A DNA stretch of 47,146 nt, taken from the IMG/VR virus record IMGVR_UViG_3300036841_000075, positions 1 to 47,146 of that record. One strand, 5' to 3'. A program made the position numbers and the translations under genes. Within the stretch, counting starts at the first letter, position 1. Each line of letters starts with the position of its first letter. Source of the DNA: a virus. Below, in pieces: positions 36,805 through 43,982 of the stretch. The notes beneath the pieces were generated by a model, which searched no databases, had not been told where the DNA came from, and saw only the letters and a list, made by a program, of their open reading frames with translations.

Positions 36805-37079
36805 CCGCCCCCGTCCTCGAAGCCCTGATCTTCGACGCCCTCGCCGACTCCCCCATCCTCCGGGAATGGGACGACGAGCAGTTGCACGAGGCCGCTCGTC
36901 TCACCGCCGAGGCGATCGAGGGGGCCGGCACCAAGGACATCGTCCGCACCTGGATAGAGCCCTACGACCTCGGTAGCGGGGACTACGTAGACACACTGGC
37001 CCTCGGTGTCCCGCTGGGCTCCTACCGCTACCAATACCTGCTCAGGCTGGCTCAAGCGCTCCGCGAGGTGTCCTCATGA
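36801..37079 (+). CDS. hypothetical helical protein (92 aa)
   Basis: It starts MTAPVLEALIFDALADSP and is largely helical and acidic (WDDEQLHEAARLTAEAIEG, RYQYLLRLAQALREV). It is coupled by ATGA overlaps to genes on both sides. No family recognised. Confidence 0.6.
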   Translation: MTAPVLEALIFDALADSPILREWDDEQLHEAARLTAEAIEGAGTKDIVRTWIEPYDLGSGDYVDTLALGVPLGSYRYQYLLRLAQALREVSS

Positions 37080-37246
37080 CCCTCACCGGAGTCCCCGCCC
37101 ACAACCCCGCAACTGGCGCCCGCCGCTACACCGGGGCCGAGTTCGTCATCCGCCTGCGGGAGGTCAACCGCACCAGCTCCATCGACCTCCAGCCTGCCCC
37201 CGCCAAGCCCACCACCAAACGAGCCCGAAGGAAGCCCCGCCGATGA
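37076..37246 (+). CDS. small basic protein (56 aa)
   Basis: It starts MTLTGVPAHNPATGARRYT; a helix (EFVIRLREVNR) is followed by a proline/lysine/arginine tail (KRARRKPRR) that probably contacts DNA or RNA. Both ends overlap neighbours by 4 bases, directly leading into the WhiB gene. Function unknown. Confidence 0.55.
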   Translation: MTLTGVPAHNPATGARRYTGAEFVIRLREVNRTSSIDLQPAPAKPTTKRARRKPRR

Positions 37247-37803
37247 AGCGCCCTCTCTACACCGCCAACCTCTCGAGCACCAACGACCTCCCCGACTGGC
37301 GGGCCAAGGCCCGCTGCGCCACCCTGCCCGACAAGGTCCTCGAAGCCATCTTCTGGGTCGACCAGGGCGAGTCCGTACGCGAAGCCAAGCAGACCTGCGA
37401 AGCCTGCCCCGTCCGCGCTCAATGCCTCGAATGGGCCCTCTCGCTCCCCGCCCGCCAGACCGAGTTCGGTGTCTGGGGCGGCTACAGCGGCCGGGAGCTC
37501 CGGCGCCTTCGTGCCGGAGAGGAAGTGCGTGGCCACCGCCGCCAGATCGTCGGCAAGCGCACGCTCGTCCCGGCCGAGGCCTTCCGGTCCGTCCTCGCCG
37601 CCCAGATCGGCACACGGTTCCCCAACCGCTGGCAGCTCTGCCTGTACGTCCAGCGCCACTCCGGCAGCCCAGCTACCAGCGTCGAGAGCTTCATCGCCGG
37701 CGACGGGCCCCGCGTCTCCTACGAGTGGGCCTCCGAGATCGCCCGAGCCCTCGGCTGGCACGACCTTCCCTCCCAGCTCTGGCCGGAGGTGGTGGCGGCA
37801 TGA
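37243..37803 (+). CDS. WhiB-family iron-sulphur regulator with C-terminal extension
   Basis: A 186-residue protein. The WhiB domain (residues 14-90) has all four cluster cysteines (Cys25, Cys52, Cys55, Cys61), the GVWGG turn at 76-80 and a basic RELRRLR tail. Such proteins hold a [4Fe-4S] cluster, bind the primary sigma factor and steer transcription; they are restricted to actinobacteria and their phages. About 95 extra residues follow (FRSVLAAQIGTRFPNRWQL, VSYEWASEIARALGWHDL), an HTH-like region absent from typical WhiB proteins. It probably redirects host RNA polymerase. Confidence 0.85.
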   Translation: MKRPLYTANLSSTNDLPDWRAKARCATLPDKVLEAIFWVDQGESVREAKQTCEACPVRAQCLEWALSLPARQTEFGVWGGYSGRELRRLRAGEEVRGHRRQIVGKRTLVPAEAFRSVLAAQIGTRFPNRWQLCLYVQRHSGSPATSVESFIAGDGPRVSYEWASEIARALGWHDLPSQLWPEVVAA

Positions 37804-38189
37804 GGCACGAGTTCCCCACCGACAACCCCGAGATGTGGGCCGAGCTCTGGGAGCGCCCCCGGGACCGCCAGCTCGTCCTGTGGCTCTGGCAGCTCCCCGA
37901 CGACTGCTCCCTCGACGCCTACCGGGAGAGCAAGCGCCGCCTCGCCGCCCAGCGCCCGCGGACCCCGTGCCGCTACGGCCACACCTGCGGGCGCAACCCC
38001 TCCGGCGAGTGCATTGAGTGCCGCCGGATCAAGGACACCGTGCGCTACCGCACGGCCCGGGGGATCCCCCTCGACGCCCCCCTGATGCGCCACGGCTGCA
38101 CCCACGGCCGCCTCGTCCGGGACTGCTCCGAGTGCCGCAACGAGCGCCGGCGGGCCCGCTACGCAGCGAAGAAGGAGCACGCCGCATGA
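37800..38189 (+). CDS. double zinc-ribbon-like protein (129 aa)
   Basis: The N-terminal half is helical (LVLWLWQLPDDCSLDAYRE). Two similar modules follow: CRYGHTCGRNPSGECIECRR and CTHGRLVRDCSECRNERRR. Each has four cysteines and a basic end, as in small HNH-like or zinc-ribbon phage proteins. It is coupled to the WhiB gene (ATGA). Likely nucleic-acid binding; no family recognised. Confidence 0.65.
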   Translation: MRHEFPTDNPEMWAELWERPRDRQLVLWLWQLPDDCSLDAYRESKRRLAAQRPRTPCRYGHTCGRNPSGECIECRRIKDTVRYRTARGIPLDAPLMRHGCTHGRLVRDCSECRNERRRARYAAKKEHAA

Positions 38190-38413
38190 CCTACCTCTGC
38201 ACCGGCTCCCGCACCACCAAGGCGGCCAACCGCCGGCCCGCCCCGGACCCGTCCCTGCCCCACCTCGAGCAGGTGAACTGGCGCTACACCTCCGGGGTCT
38301 GCATGGACTGCGGCCACCGCTTCGACTTCGCCGACGACCCCAACCGCCACAAGACCAGTCTTGTCCTGCCTGCCCACCTCACCGACGGCACCCTGAAGGA
38401 GCCCCCGCAATGA
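38186..38413 (+). CDS. small zinc-ribbon-like protein (75 aa)
   Basis: It starts MTYLCTGSRTTKAANRRP and has CMDCGHRFDF, one clear CxxC that may pair with Cys5 or with histidines later. ATGA overlaps both ends. It is one of six consecutive early microproteins with cysteine pairs. Function unknown. Confidence 0.58.
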   Translation: MTYLCTGSRTTKAANRRPAPDPSLPHLEQVNWRYTSGVCMDCGHRFDFADDPNRHKTSLVLPAHLTDGTLKEPPQ

Positions 38414-38670
38414 CCTACGTCCTCATGTCCGGCCCCGACGTCATCGGCACCGGCCCCACCACCAAGACCTGCCGGACCTGCGGCCCCACCGGCCGGGCCC
38501 TCGGCGGCTTCGACGCCCGCGCCATCGCCGACCCCTCCGGCGAGTGGGCAGCCCTGGAGTTCACCAGCCCCGAGTCCGCCCGCGCCTTCCTCGCCAACCG
38601 CCCCGGCCGCTTCACCACCTACGCCCCCGTCCCCCTGTCCGCCCTCCACCTCTGCGCAGGCCTCGCATGA
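38410..38670 (+). CDS. small zinc-ribbon-like protein (86 aa)
   Basis: It starts MTYVLMSGPDVIGTGPTT. CRTCGPTGR is followed by an acidic stretch and a helix (SPESARAFLANRPG), ending LHLCAGLA. The opening resembles the neighbouring protein at 38186 only in MTY. No family recognised. Confidence 0.58.
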   Translation: MTYVLMSGPDVIGTGPTTKTCRTCGPTGRALGGFDARAIADPSGEWAALEFTSPESARAFLANRPGRFTTYAPVPLSALHLCAGLA

Positions 38671-38909
38671 TCGACCGCCTCTATCGCGTCGAACGGGACC
38701 ACCGCTGTGTCGTCCACCTGCCCGCTTGTCGCCACCTCCAGCACGCCACGGCGGCCCACCCCTGGCTGTGGGCCGAGGGCCGCACCGTCGCCGAGCTGCT
38801 GCGCCAACCGTGGAACATCCCTTGCAGGACCTGCCTGCAGCCCGTCCTCGACGCCCTCGGCCTCGCCGCTCCCCGGGCCCGCATCGTGGGCGGCTCGGTG
38901 GTCGCATGA
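38667..38909 (+). CDS. Cys/His-rich microprotein (80 aa)
   Basis: It starts MIDRLYRVERDHRCVVHL and has PACRHLQHATAAHP and IPCRTCLQPVLDAL. Four cysteines and five histidines suggest one zinc site. A C-terminal glycine/valine tail follows. ATGA overlaps both ends. Function unknown. Confidence 0.58.
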   Translation: MIDRLYRVERDHRCVVHLPACRHLQHATAAHPWLWAEGRTVAELLRQPWNIPCRTCLQPVLDALGLAAPRARIVGGSVVA

Positions 38910-39244
38910 GCCCCGTCGAGTCGTACCCGGCGACCATCTACCGGGCCCGCTGCGACGGCTGCTGGGCGCTCCTGACCGACGACGAGGGCCGCTTCGAGTG
39001 GCTCAACGAGTGTGACCTGCGCTCGTGGCTCGACCAGTCCTGGGACTGGCTCAAGCTCGCCGACGGCCGCCTCATCTGCGCCCGCTGCCGGGTCGTCTGC
39101 GAGGAGTGCGGCGAGGACTTCCCCGGCACCCGCGAGCAGGCCACGGCCGTCGGCTGGGCCGAGTCCGTGGACAAGCAGTTCATCGTCTGCCCCGGCTGCC
39201 AAGAGGGCCCCGACTGGTTGCCCGAGCACGAAAGGCCATCATGA
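38906..39244 (+). CDS. zinc-ribbon protein with three CxxC pairs (112 aa)
   Basis: It contains CDGCWALL, CARCRVVCEECGEDF and CPGCQEG, separated by acidic and tryptophan-rich parts (RSWLDQSWDWLKLADG). This could hold two zinc ions in a rubredoxin-like or ribbon arrangement. Function unknown; nucleic-acid or RNA polymerase binding is typical for early phage proteins of this sort. Confidence 0.62.
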   Translation: MSPVESYPATIYRARCDGCWALLTDDEGRFEWLNECDLRSWLDQSWDWLKLADGRLICARCRVVCEECGEDFPGTREQATAVGWAESVDKQFIVCPGCQEGPDWLPEHERPS

Positions 39245-39435
39245 GCGAGCGCATCTGCCCCGAGGCCGATCTCTCCATGGCTGCCGAGGCTGCCGGCGAG
39301 CTCCCGCCCTTCGAGGGCCCCGCCATCCGAGACTTCGAGGGCCGCTGGCACCCAGCCTGTCTCGTCGCCCACCGCGAGCGCCCCGGCGAGTGGTGCTGGC
39401 AGCCCCTCCCGCAGTCGGAGCCCAAACCCTCTTGA
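39241..39435 (+). CDS. small Cys/His-containing protein (64 aa)
   Basis: It starts MSERICPEADLSMAAEAAG and ends after RWHPACLVAHRERPGEWCW. ATG overlaps the previous stop. Its own stop codon (TGA 39433-39435) lies inside the -35 box of the next promoter. No family recognised. Confidence 0.55.
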   Translation: MSERICPEADLSMAAEAAGELPPFEGPAIRDFEGRWHPACLVAHRERPGEWCWQPLPQSEPKPS

Positions 39436-39471
39436 CCCCACCACGATCTGAGCCTACTATGGACTCAGATC
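39432..39471 (+). promoter_or_regulatory. strong promoter with perfect operator palindrome (cassette 1)
   Basis: TTGACC (39432-39437), 17-base spacer, TACTAT (39455-39460). The -10 is enclosed by a perfect inverted repeat GATCTGAG-N11-CTCAGATC (39445-39471). The same design recurs at 43557-43595. It drives the gene at 39494 and RecT. Confidence 0.75.
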
Positions 39472-39493
39472 CCACGACCGAGGAGAGCAGGAC

Positions 39494-39745
39494 GTGAATG
39501 CAGTTACCGAGCAGAGCCCCCGGCACTTCGGCAAGGATGTCGAGTATGGCGAGGTCGAGCGGTTCGCCGACCAGTGGGCAGGCGACACGGAGCAGGAGAT
39601 CGTGGTCGTCGAGGTGTTCGATACTCCCGATGCCGAGCGTGGTAGGTGGGTCGTCGGTACCCCCGCCGTGGTCGAGAGCTACCTGAGCAGCCGTCACGTC
39701 ACCGACTACGAGACGCAGTACGAGGCAGGAGGTGTGTACGCGTGA
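39494..39745 (+). CDS. hypothetical acidic protein before RecT (83 aa)
   Basis: GTG 39494 follows GAGGAGAGCAGG. The sequence is acidic with beta-like segments (QEIVVVEVFDTPDAERG, GTPAVVESYLSSRH). Being first behind a strong regulated promoter and coupled to RecT (GTGA), it may assist recombination or annealing. No family recognised. Confidence 0.6.
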   Translation: MNAVTEQSPRHFGKDVEYGEVERFADQWAGDTEQEIVVVEVFDTPDAERGRWVVGTPAVVESYLSSRHVTDYETQYEAGGVYA

Positions 39746-41187
39746 CCGCCGACCTCGAGCCCTACCAGGCCCCCACCACCCCAGCCCTGCGCGCTGGCGC
39801 CCTCGACTACCCGACCATGCTTCAGCTCGGTGCGGCCTTCGCCGCCAGCGGCCTGTTCCCCGGCGTCAAGGACCAGGGCGTCGCCGTCGTCAAGATCCTC
39901 GCGGGGGCCGAGATGGGCCTCGAACCCGTCGCCGCCATGAACGGCATCGATATTATCGCCATGCCCGGCCGGCCCCCCCGCATGCGCCCCAACGCCGACG
40001 TGCAGGCCCTTCTCGCCCGCCGTGCCGGCTACGACTTCACCCCCATCGAGCACACCGCCGAGAAGTGCGTCCTGGAGTGGCGCCACAACGGCAAGGTGCT
40101 CGGCACCAGCGAGTTCTCCGTGTCTCAGGCCCGGACCGCCCGCCTCGTCCGCGACGGTGGCGCATGGCAGGCATGGCCTGAGAACATGACCCTCGCCCGG
40201 GCCATCACGCAGGGCGTCAAGCTTTTCTGTCGGCACATCCTTGCTGGCTCCGTCGGCGGCATGCAGATCGTCACCACCGACGAGTTGGAGCAGGAGTACC
40301 CCGACCCCCGCGAGGACTGCATGCGGGCACTCTTTGCCACGCTACGGGAGAAATTACCCCGGGATAAGGGCGAGTCCAAAGAGGACTATGACCGTGTCCG
40401 TCACGAATGGGCCACTCGTGTCCTCGGCCGTCCGGTCAGTACCTTCAACGGTCCCGAAGGCCCTGAGACGCTGACTCGCAACGACGTGTCGATCCTGCTC
40501 GACGCGGCCGAAGCAATCGTGACGGCCGAGGTCGTTGATGATGACGAAGACACCCAACCCGCTCCCGCCCGGGAGCTGGCGACCCCCGTCTCTCCAGGCA
40601 CGTCGCTGCCGGGGGCCGAGTCCATGCAAGGTTCGGCAGGGCGAGAGGCTGGTCACTCCTTCCCGGCCTCTCCAGGTGGGCTAACACCTGTGGTGGTCCC
40701 TGCCGAGCACCACACCGCCGAGGTTCTTGGGGAAGTGGCCCCGGCGGATGGGACGGCCCCCGGAGGGCCAAGCCGGAGTGATACCGGACAACCCTCCGGG
40801 CCCGCCCCTACCCCCGAAGAGTTCTTCGCCAAGGTCGAGGGTGCCGCCGTGCAGGCTCTTGTTGGCAGACCCGCCCCTACCCCCCGCAAGCGCCGCAAGA
40901 CGGACCCCACCGGGGCCCCCGGCGCCGCCGAAGCCATCAAGGCGGCCCAGCAGTTCCGGGACGAGCGCAAGGCCCAGACCGAGGTGGAGCGCTCCGGCTG
41001 GCTCGAGGACCTACCCCCGGAGGCCGTCTACAACCTCATGACCTACTTCCAGGACACCGAGAACCCAGAGCAGGTGTCCGAGTCCGTCGTCCGTGTCTTT
41101 GCCCGCCGTAACGGCCTCGAGAAGGGCACCGAGTGGACCGCCGAACAGATCGACAAGCTCGCCGCCGAGACATGGAGGAAGCAGTGA
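39742..41187 (+). CDS. recT: RecT-family single-strand annealing recombinase
   Basis: A 481-residue protein. Residues 20-190 follow the RecT pattern of actinophages: KILAGAEMGLEPVAAMNGI, then RMRPNADVQALLARRAGYD, EWRHNGKVLGTSEFSVSQA and MTLARAITQGVKLFCRHIL. The C-terminal half is acidic, then proline/alanine-rich, ending with a small helical segment. It would anneal single strands for recombination and replication repair. No partner exonuclease is recognised nearby, though RusA follows. GTG 39742 overlaps the previous stop. Confidence 0.75.
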   Translation: MTADLEPYQAPTTPALRAGALDYPTMLQLGAAFAASGLFPGVKDQGVAVVKILAGAEMGLEPVAAMNGIDIIAMPGRPPRMRPNADVQALLARRAGYDFTPIEHTAEKCVLEWRHNGKVLGTSEFSVSQARTARLVRDGGAWQAWPENMTLARAITQGVKLFCRHILAGSVGGMQIVTTDELEQEYPDPREDCMRALFATLREKLPRDKGESKEDYDRVRHEWATRVLGRPVSTFNGPEGPETLTRNDVSILLDAAEAIVTAEVVDDDEDTQPAPARELATPVSPGTSLPGAESMQGSAGREAGHSFPASPGGLTPVVVPAEHHTAEVLGEVAPADGTAPGGPSRSDTGQPSGPAPTPEEFFAKVEGAAVQALVGRPAPTPRKRRKTDPTGAPGAAEAIKAAQQFRDERKAQTEVERSGWLEDLPPEAVYNLMTYFQDTENPEQVSESVVRVFARRNGLEKGTEWTAEQIDKLAAETWRKQ

Positions 41188-41357
41188 AGCCACGGAAGAG
41201 GGATACCAAGCAGGACCGGCTCTTTGAGCGAACCGAGGAGGAAGAGGAAGGGCAGCGCCGGGTTGAGCGCGCCACGGTCCCCATCCCCGAGAGGAAGGTC
41301 CCACCCTCCGGCGGCGAGCAGAGCAGCCGGGAGTCCCAGCCCTGGTGGTCACGATGA
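41184..41357 (+). CDS. small highly charged protein (57 aa)
   Basis: GTG 41184 overlaps the RecT stop and follows GGAGG. It reads VKPRKRDTKQDRLFERTEEE, then a basic and proline-rich tail ending QPWWSR. It is probably disordered and may bind DNA or a protein partner of RecT. No family recognised. Confidence 0.55.
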   Translation: MKPRKRDTKQDRLFERTEEEEEGQRRVERATVPIPERKVPPSGGEQSSRESQPWWSR

Positions 41358-42130
41358 ACGTCGTCGCCGAGCCGTTCGACAAGCCCGACGAAGAAGACGA
41401 GGTCATGGCCCTCGCCGAAGCCCGAGGTTGGCCGACCATCCGTGGCCTCGTGGGTGGAGGCGACGATGGCCTCCACTGGCGCCGCCGGATCCGCTGGTTC
41501 ACCACAAGCCAGCTCCAGGAGGCTCTGGCGTTGCTGGCGGACGGTACCCCACCGCTGATGCTGAAAGGAGTCACGGATGAGCTGGTGGCACCGGGATCAG
41601 GAAGCGCAGGAGCGCGGCGAGACGCTGCCCATGCCTCGAGAGCTGACGGACGAGGAGCTGGAAGCCCAGCAGCGCCGGGAGAGCCTGTATCCGGCGAGCT
41701 CGGACCCCGACCTGCCGTGGTGGGACCGGTAGCCGCTACGCCCGCATCGTGGGCCTACGAGGCCCGTCAGGCGTACCTCGCCCGGGTCCTCAAGCACATG
41801 CCATTCCTCGCCGACGCCCTCCGCACCGGCGGCGTGCGGACGACCAAGGACGGCGAGCCCTTCACCATCACAGCCCCGCTTTGGACCGGCGAGCTCGACT
41901 CCGAAGGCCTCCCGATCCCCGCCGAGAACCCCGCCTGGCTCCACGAGGTGTGGCCCGTCTACAGCGGCCCCGACCCCCAGGAGAACAAGCGCCGCAGCCT
42001 CCGGGACACCCTGATCGTGAGCCCCGAGTCCGGCCCCCGCCTCGTCGCCGCCGGCCTCTGGACCGGTGAGTACGACGATGCCGGCCTGCCCATCCCTACC
42101 CCACCCGCACCCGACAGGAGCCGCCGATGA
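41354..42130 (+). CDS. composite open frame (258 aa), probably two genes
   Basis: The frame runs from ATG 41354 to TGA 42128-42130. Residues 1-75 (MNVVAEPFDKPDEEDEVMA, SQLQEALALLADG) and 122-258 (WAYEARQAYLARVLKHMPF onward) look like protein. The intervening part is Gly/Ala/Arg-rich with poor third-base GC, and it coincides with the 51-codon gene in another frame (41577-41732). The last part contains two similar blocks, TAPLWTGELDSEGLPIP and AGLWTGEYDDAGLPIP, an internal repeat. An independent start at GTG 41717 is possible. Function unknown. Confidence 0.5.
   Translation: MNVVAEPFDKPDEEDEVMALAEARGWPTIRGLVGGGDDGLHWRRRIRWFTTSQLQEALALLADGTPPLMLKGVTDELVAPGSGSAGARRDAAHASRADGRGAGSPAAPGEPVSGELGPRPAVVGPVAATPASWAYEARQAYLARVLKHMPFLADALRTGGVRTTKDGEPFTITAPLWTGELDSEGLPIPAENPAWLHEVWPVYSGPDPQENKRRSLRDTLIVSPESGPRLVAAGLWTGEYDDAGLPIPTPPAPDRSRR
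41577..41732 (+). CDS. small charged protein nested in a longer frame (51 aa)
   Basis: It reads MSWWHRDQEAQERGETLPM, then RELTDEELEAQQRRES, and ends DLPWWDR. ATG 41577 has AAAGGAG at ideal spacing. About 90 percent of codons end in G or C, as in the other genes here, whereas the overlapping longer frame does not. This supports it as the real coding frame in this stretch. It shares its WW-ended style with the protein at 41184. No family recognised. Confidence 0.58.
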   Translation: MSWWHRDQEAQERGETLPMPRELTDEELEAQQRRESLYPASSDPDLPWWDR

Positions 42131-42405
42131 TCCCCAAGCTCCCACGCCCTGGCGCCCACAACCACATCGAGGGCGCCCCCCCGGACTCGCTCGACTTCGT
42201 CCGCGAGGTGGGCGAGTCCCCGATCGGCACCCCCGCCAGCGAGGCCCGCGAGCGCCGGATGCAGAACCCCGAGTACGCCCGGGAAGCTCGGACCCTCACC
42301 GTCCGCTTCACCTACCTGCGCAAGGGCCACCCCCGGGCCGCCCTCGAAGCCGTCCTGGCGAGCATCTCCAAAGCCGTGTTCGAGACGGAGATCCTCGATG
42401 CCTGA
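42127..42405 (+). CDS. hypothetical protein before RusA (92 aa)
   Basis: It starts MIPKLPRPGAHNHIEGAPP. An acidic middle and a helical C-terminus (RAALEAVLASISKAVFETEI) show no known motif. It overlaps the RusA gene by 8 bases and the upstream frame by 4, so it may be a recombination accessory. Confidence 0.6.
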   Translation: MIPKLPRPGAHNHIEGAPPDSLDFVREVGESPIGTPASEARERRMQNPEYAREARTLTVRFTYLRKGHPRAALEAVLASISKAVFETEILDA

Positions 42406-42856
42406 GCCCTGGCCCGGCCCCCGCACGACCCGGTTCTTTGTGGCCGGCCAGCCCGTCACGCAAGGCCACAAGACGGCTGGGGTCAACCCTCACACCGGCA
42501 AGGCGTTCATGCGCGAGACGGGCGGGAGCCGCCTCAAGCTGTGGCGCCACGCCATCAACGACGAGGCCCGCCAGCAATGCAACGGCGAGCCCCCGTCCGA
42601 GGGCGCCATCGACGTCGAGCTCGTCTTCTGGCTCCCCAAGCCGAAGAGCGCCCCCAAACGCACGCGCACCCTGCCGATCAAGCGCGGCCTCGACGTCGAC
42701 ACCGCTGCCCGAGCGGCCCTCGACGCCATGACCGGCGTCCTGTTCCGAGACGACGCCCAGGTGGTCCGCCTCGAAGTCCGCAAGCTCTACGCCGAGGACG
42801 CCGGCCGCACGCAGGCCCCCGGCGTAGCCGTCACCGTCAGGGAGGTTCCCGCATGA
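42398..42856 (+). CDS. rusA: RusA-type Holliday junction resolvase
   Basis: A 152-residue protein. The fold begins with RFFVAGQPVTQGHK. The catalytic region reads RGLDVDTAARAALDAMTG, then FRDDAQVVRLEVRK, with acidic residues Asp99, Asp101, Asp109 and Asp118/119 in family positions and Lys129 in the basic strand. It would cut four-way junctions before packaging, acting after RecT. Length is normal. Confidence 0.82.
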   Translation: MPEPWPGPRTTRFFVAGQPVTQGHKTAGVNPHTGKAFMRETGGSRLKLWRHAINDEARQQCNGEPPSEGAIDVELVFWLPKPKSAPKRTRTLPIKRGLDVDTAARAALDAMTGVLFRDDAQVVRLEVRKLYAEDAGRTQAPGVAVTVREVPA

Positions 42857-43014
42857 TCGAACTCCACATCGACCCTTCCGAGTTTGGGCCCGAAGAATAC
42901 ATGGCCCGCATCGAGGATTTAGCGGTTGCTCTACAGCGTCTCGTCGATGCCGCCGATCACGATCCCGGCGACCTGCCAGAAGCTCTCAAGTTCGCAAAGG
43001 ACTGTCTCCGATGA
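42853..43014 (+). CDS. small acidic protein (53 aa)
   Basis: It starts MIELHIDPSEFGPEEYMAR and continues as an amphipathic helical protein with many acidic residues. ATGA overlaps both ends. No family recognised. Confidence 0.55.
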   Translation: MIELHIDPSEFGPEEYMARIEDLAVALQRLVDAADHDPGDLPEALKFAKDCLR

Positions 43015-43334
43015 AAACCGCCGCCGAGTACGCCAAGATGGCCCAGGAGAACATCATTTCGGGCACGCTGTGCCGCAAGCGCCGTGACGCCGAGGCATGT
43101 CAACGTAGAGCTATCGCGTGGGCCACCCTCGCCAACGCCGCCGCCACGCTCGAGGCCGCCCGCCTGATGGGCCCCACCCCTCAAGAGCAGGTCGTCCTCG
43201 ACGCACTTACGGCCCCCATGGGCACCTTCGAAGCGGCCGAGGACAACCCCGACGAAGGCGAGTTTGAGGACCCCACCGATGAGGAACTGACGGCTTTCGA
43301 GCGCACTCTCATGGACGACCCTGATGCCCGCTGA
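43011..43334 (+). CDS. hypothetical helical protein (107 aa)
   Basis: It starts MKTAAEYAKMAQENIISG. Helices rich in Ala and Arg (RRDAEACQRRAIAWATLAN) are followed by a strongly acidic tail (EAAEDNPDEGEFEDPTDEE) reminiscent of DNA mimicry or disordered partners. No known family. It overlaps the HTH gene by 11 bases. Confidence 0.6.
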   Translation: MKTAAEYAKMAQENIISGTLCRKRRDAEACQRRAIAWATLANAAATLEAARLMGPTPQEQVVLDALTAPMGTFEAAEDNPDEGEFEDPTDEELTAFERTLMDDPDAR

Positions 43335-43560
43335 CGGCCTCCTCACGACCGCCGAAGCCGAGGAAGCCCTCGGCGTCAAGCGCCCCCAGCTCTACCGCTG
43401 GCTGAAGGCCGGCCACCTCACCTCGATCAAGCTCCCCACGGCGGGAAGGGGCTACCGCCTCTGGCACCCCGAGCCCGTCGAGCGCCTCGCCAAGGCCCTC
43501 CCCCCCAAGCGCCCCGGCCACACCCGCCACGCCCGCACAGCTCTCCGCAGTTCCTCTTGA
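43324..43560 (+). CDS. excisionase/MerR-like helix-turn-helix protein (78 aa)
   Basis: It has LLTTAEAEEALGVKRPQLY, then RWLKAGHLTSIKLPTAGRG and RLWHPEPVERLAKAL, the winged helix layout of Xis/HTH_17 proteins. A basic tail follows. With no integrase in the window it more likely regulates transcription than excision. Its stop codon lies inside the -35 box of the next promoter, as at 39433. Confidence 0.75.
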   Translation: MPADGLLTTAEAEEALGVKRPQLYRWLKAGHLTSIKLPTAGRGYRLWHPEPVERLAKALPPKRPGHTRHARTALRSSS

Positions 43561-43595
43561 CCCCTCCTCAATCTGCGTCTACCATGGACTCAGAT
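43557..43595 (+). promoter_or_regulatory. strong promoter with operator palindrome (cassette 2)
   Basis: TTGACC (43557-43562), 17-base spacer, TACCAT (43580-43585). The half sites ATCTGCG (43571-43577) and CTCAGAT (43589-43595) sit at the same positions as in cassette 1, with one changed base in the left arm. It drives the modification arm from 43615 on. Confidence 0.72.
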
Positions 43596-43614
43596 ACCCA
43601 CCACGGAGGACCCC

Positions 43615-43812
43615 ATGGACGAACTGATCCGAGAACTTGAGGAGCGGTCGGCGTCGCTTCGAGCGGATGCTACCGCATGTAACCCCGAGAACCTGACAGC
43701 GTGGATTGCACTCGATGCTGCCGCATCCAGCTACCACAACGCTGCGGTTCTCGCCGTAGAGGCCAAGCGTCGCATGGCCGACCGCGAGCCCGCTTGGGAG
43801 CTGGACCGATGA
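43615..43812 (+). CDS. small helical protein (65 aa)
   Basis: It starts MDELIRELEERSASLRADA: an N-terminal acidic helix, one cysteine, and a second helix (SSYHNAAVLAVEAKRRMAD). ATG 43615 follows GGAGG. It is first behind cassette 2 and coupled to the next gene. No family recognised. Confidence 0.58.
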   Translation: MDELIRELEERSASLRADATACNPENLTAWIALDAAASSYHNAAVLAVEAKRRMADREPAWELDR

Positions 43813-43982
43813 CCCCCGAGCAGCGCCGGCGCATCTGGGAGGAGATCCGGCGCCGCCTCGACGCTGCAACCGACCGGACCCACCTCAACGACCTCGCCCA
43901 GCCCGGCTTCAGCACCGCCGATCTCGCCGCCTACTGGCAGGACCCCGCGGCCCTCGACCCCCACGAAAGGCAGACCCCATGA
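43809..43982 (+). CDS. small helical protein (57 aa)
   Basis: It starts MTPEQRRRIWEEIRRRLDA, with a tryptophan-containing helix and an acidic C-terminus (YWQDPAALDPHERQTP). ATGA overlaps both sides. Function unknown. Confidence 0.55.
   Translation: MTPEQRRRIWEEIRRRLDAATDRTHLNDLAQPGFSTADLAAYWQDPAALDPHERQTP

Noticed and set aside
43324-43560. Evidence for lysogeny from an Xis-like protein
   Set aside because: No integrase, attachment-site core or clear immunity repressor is seen; small winged-helix proteins of this kind often act as transcription regulators.
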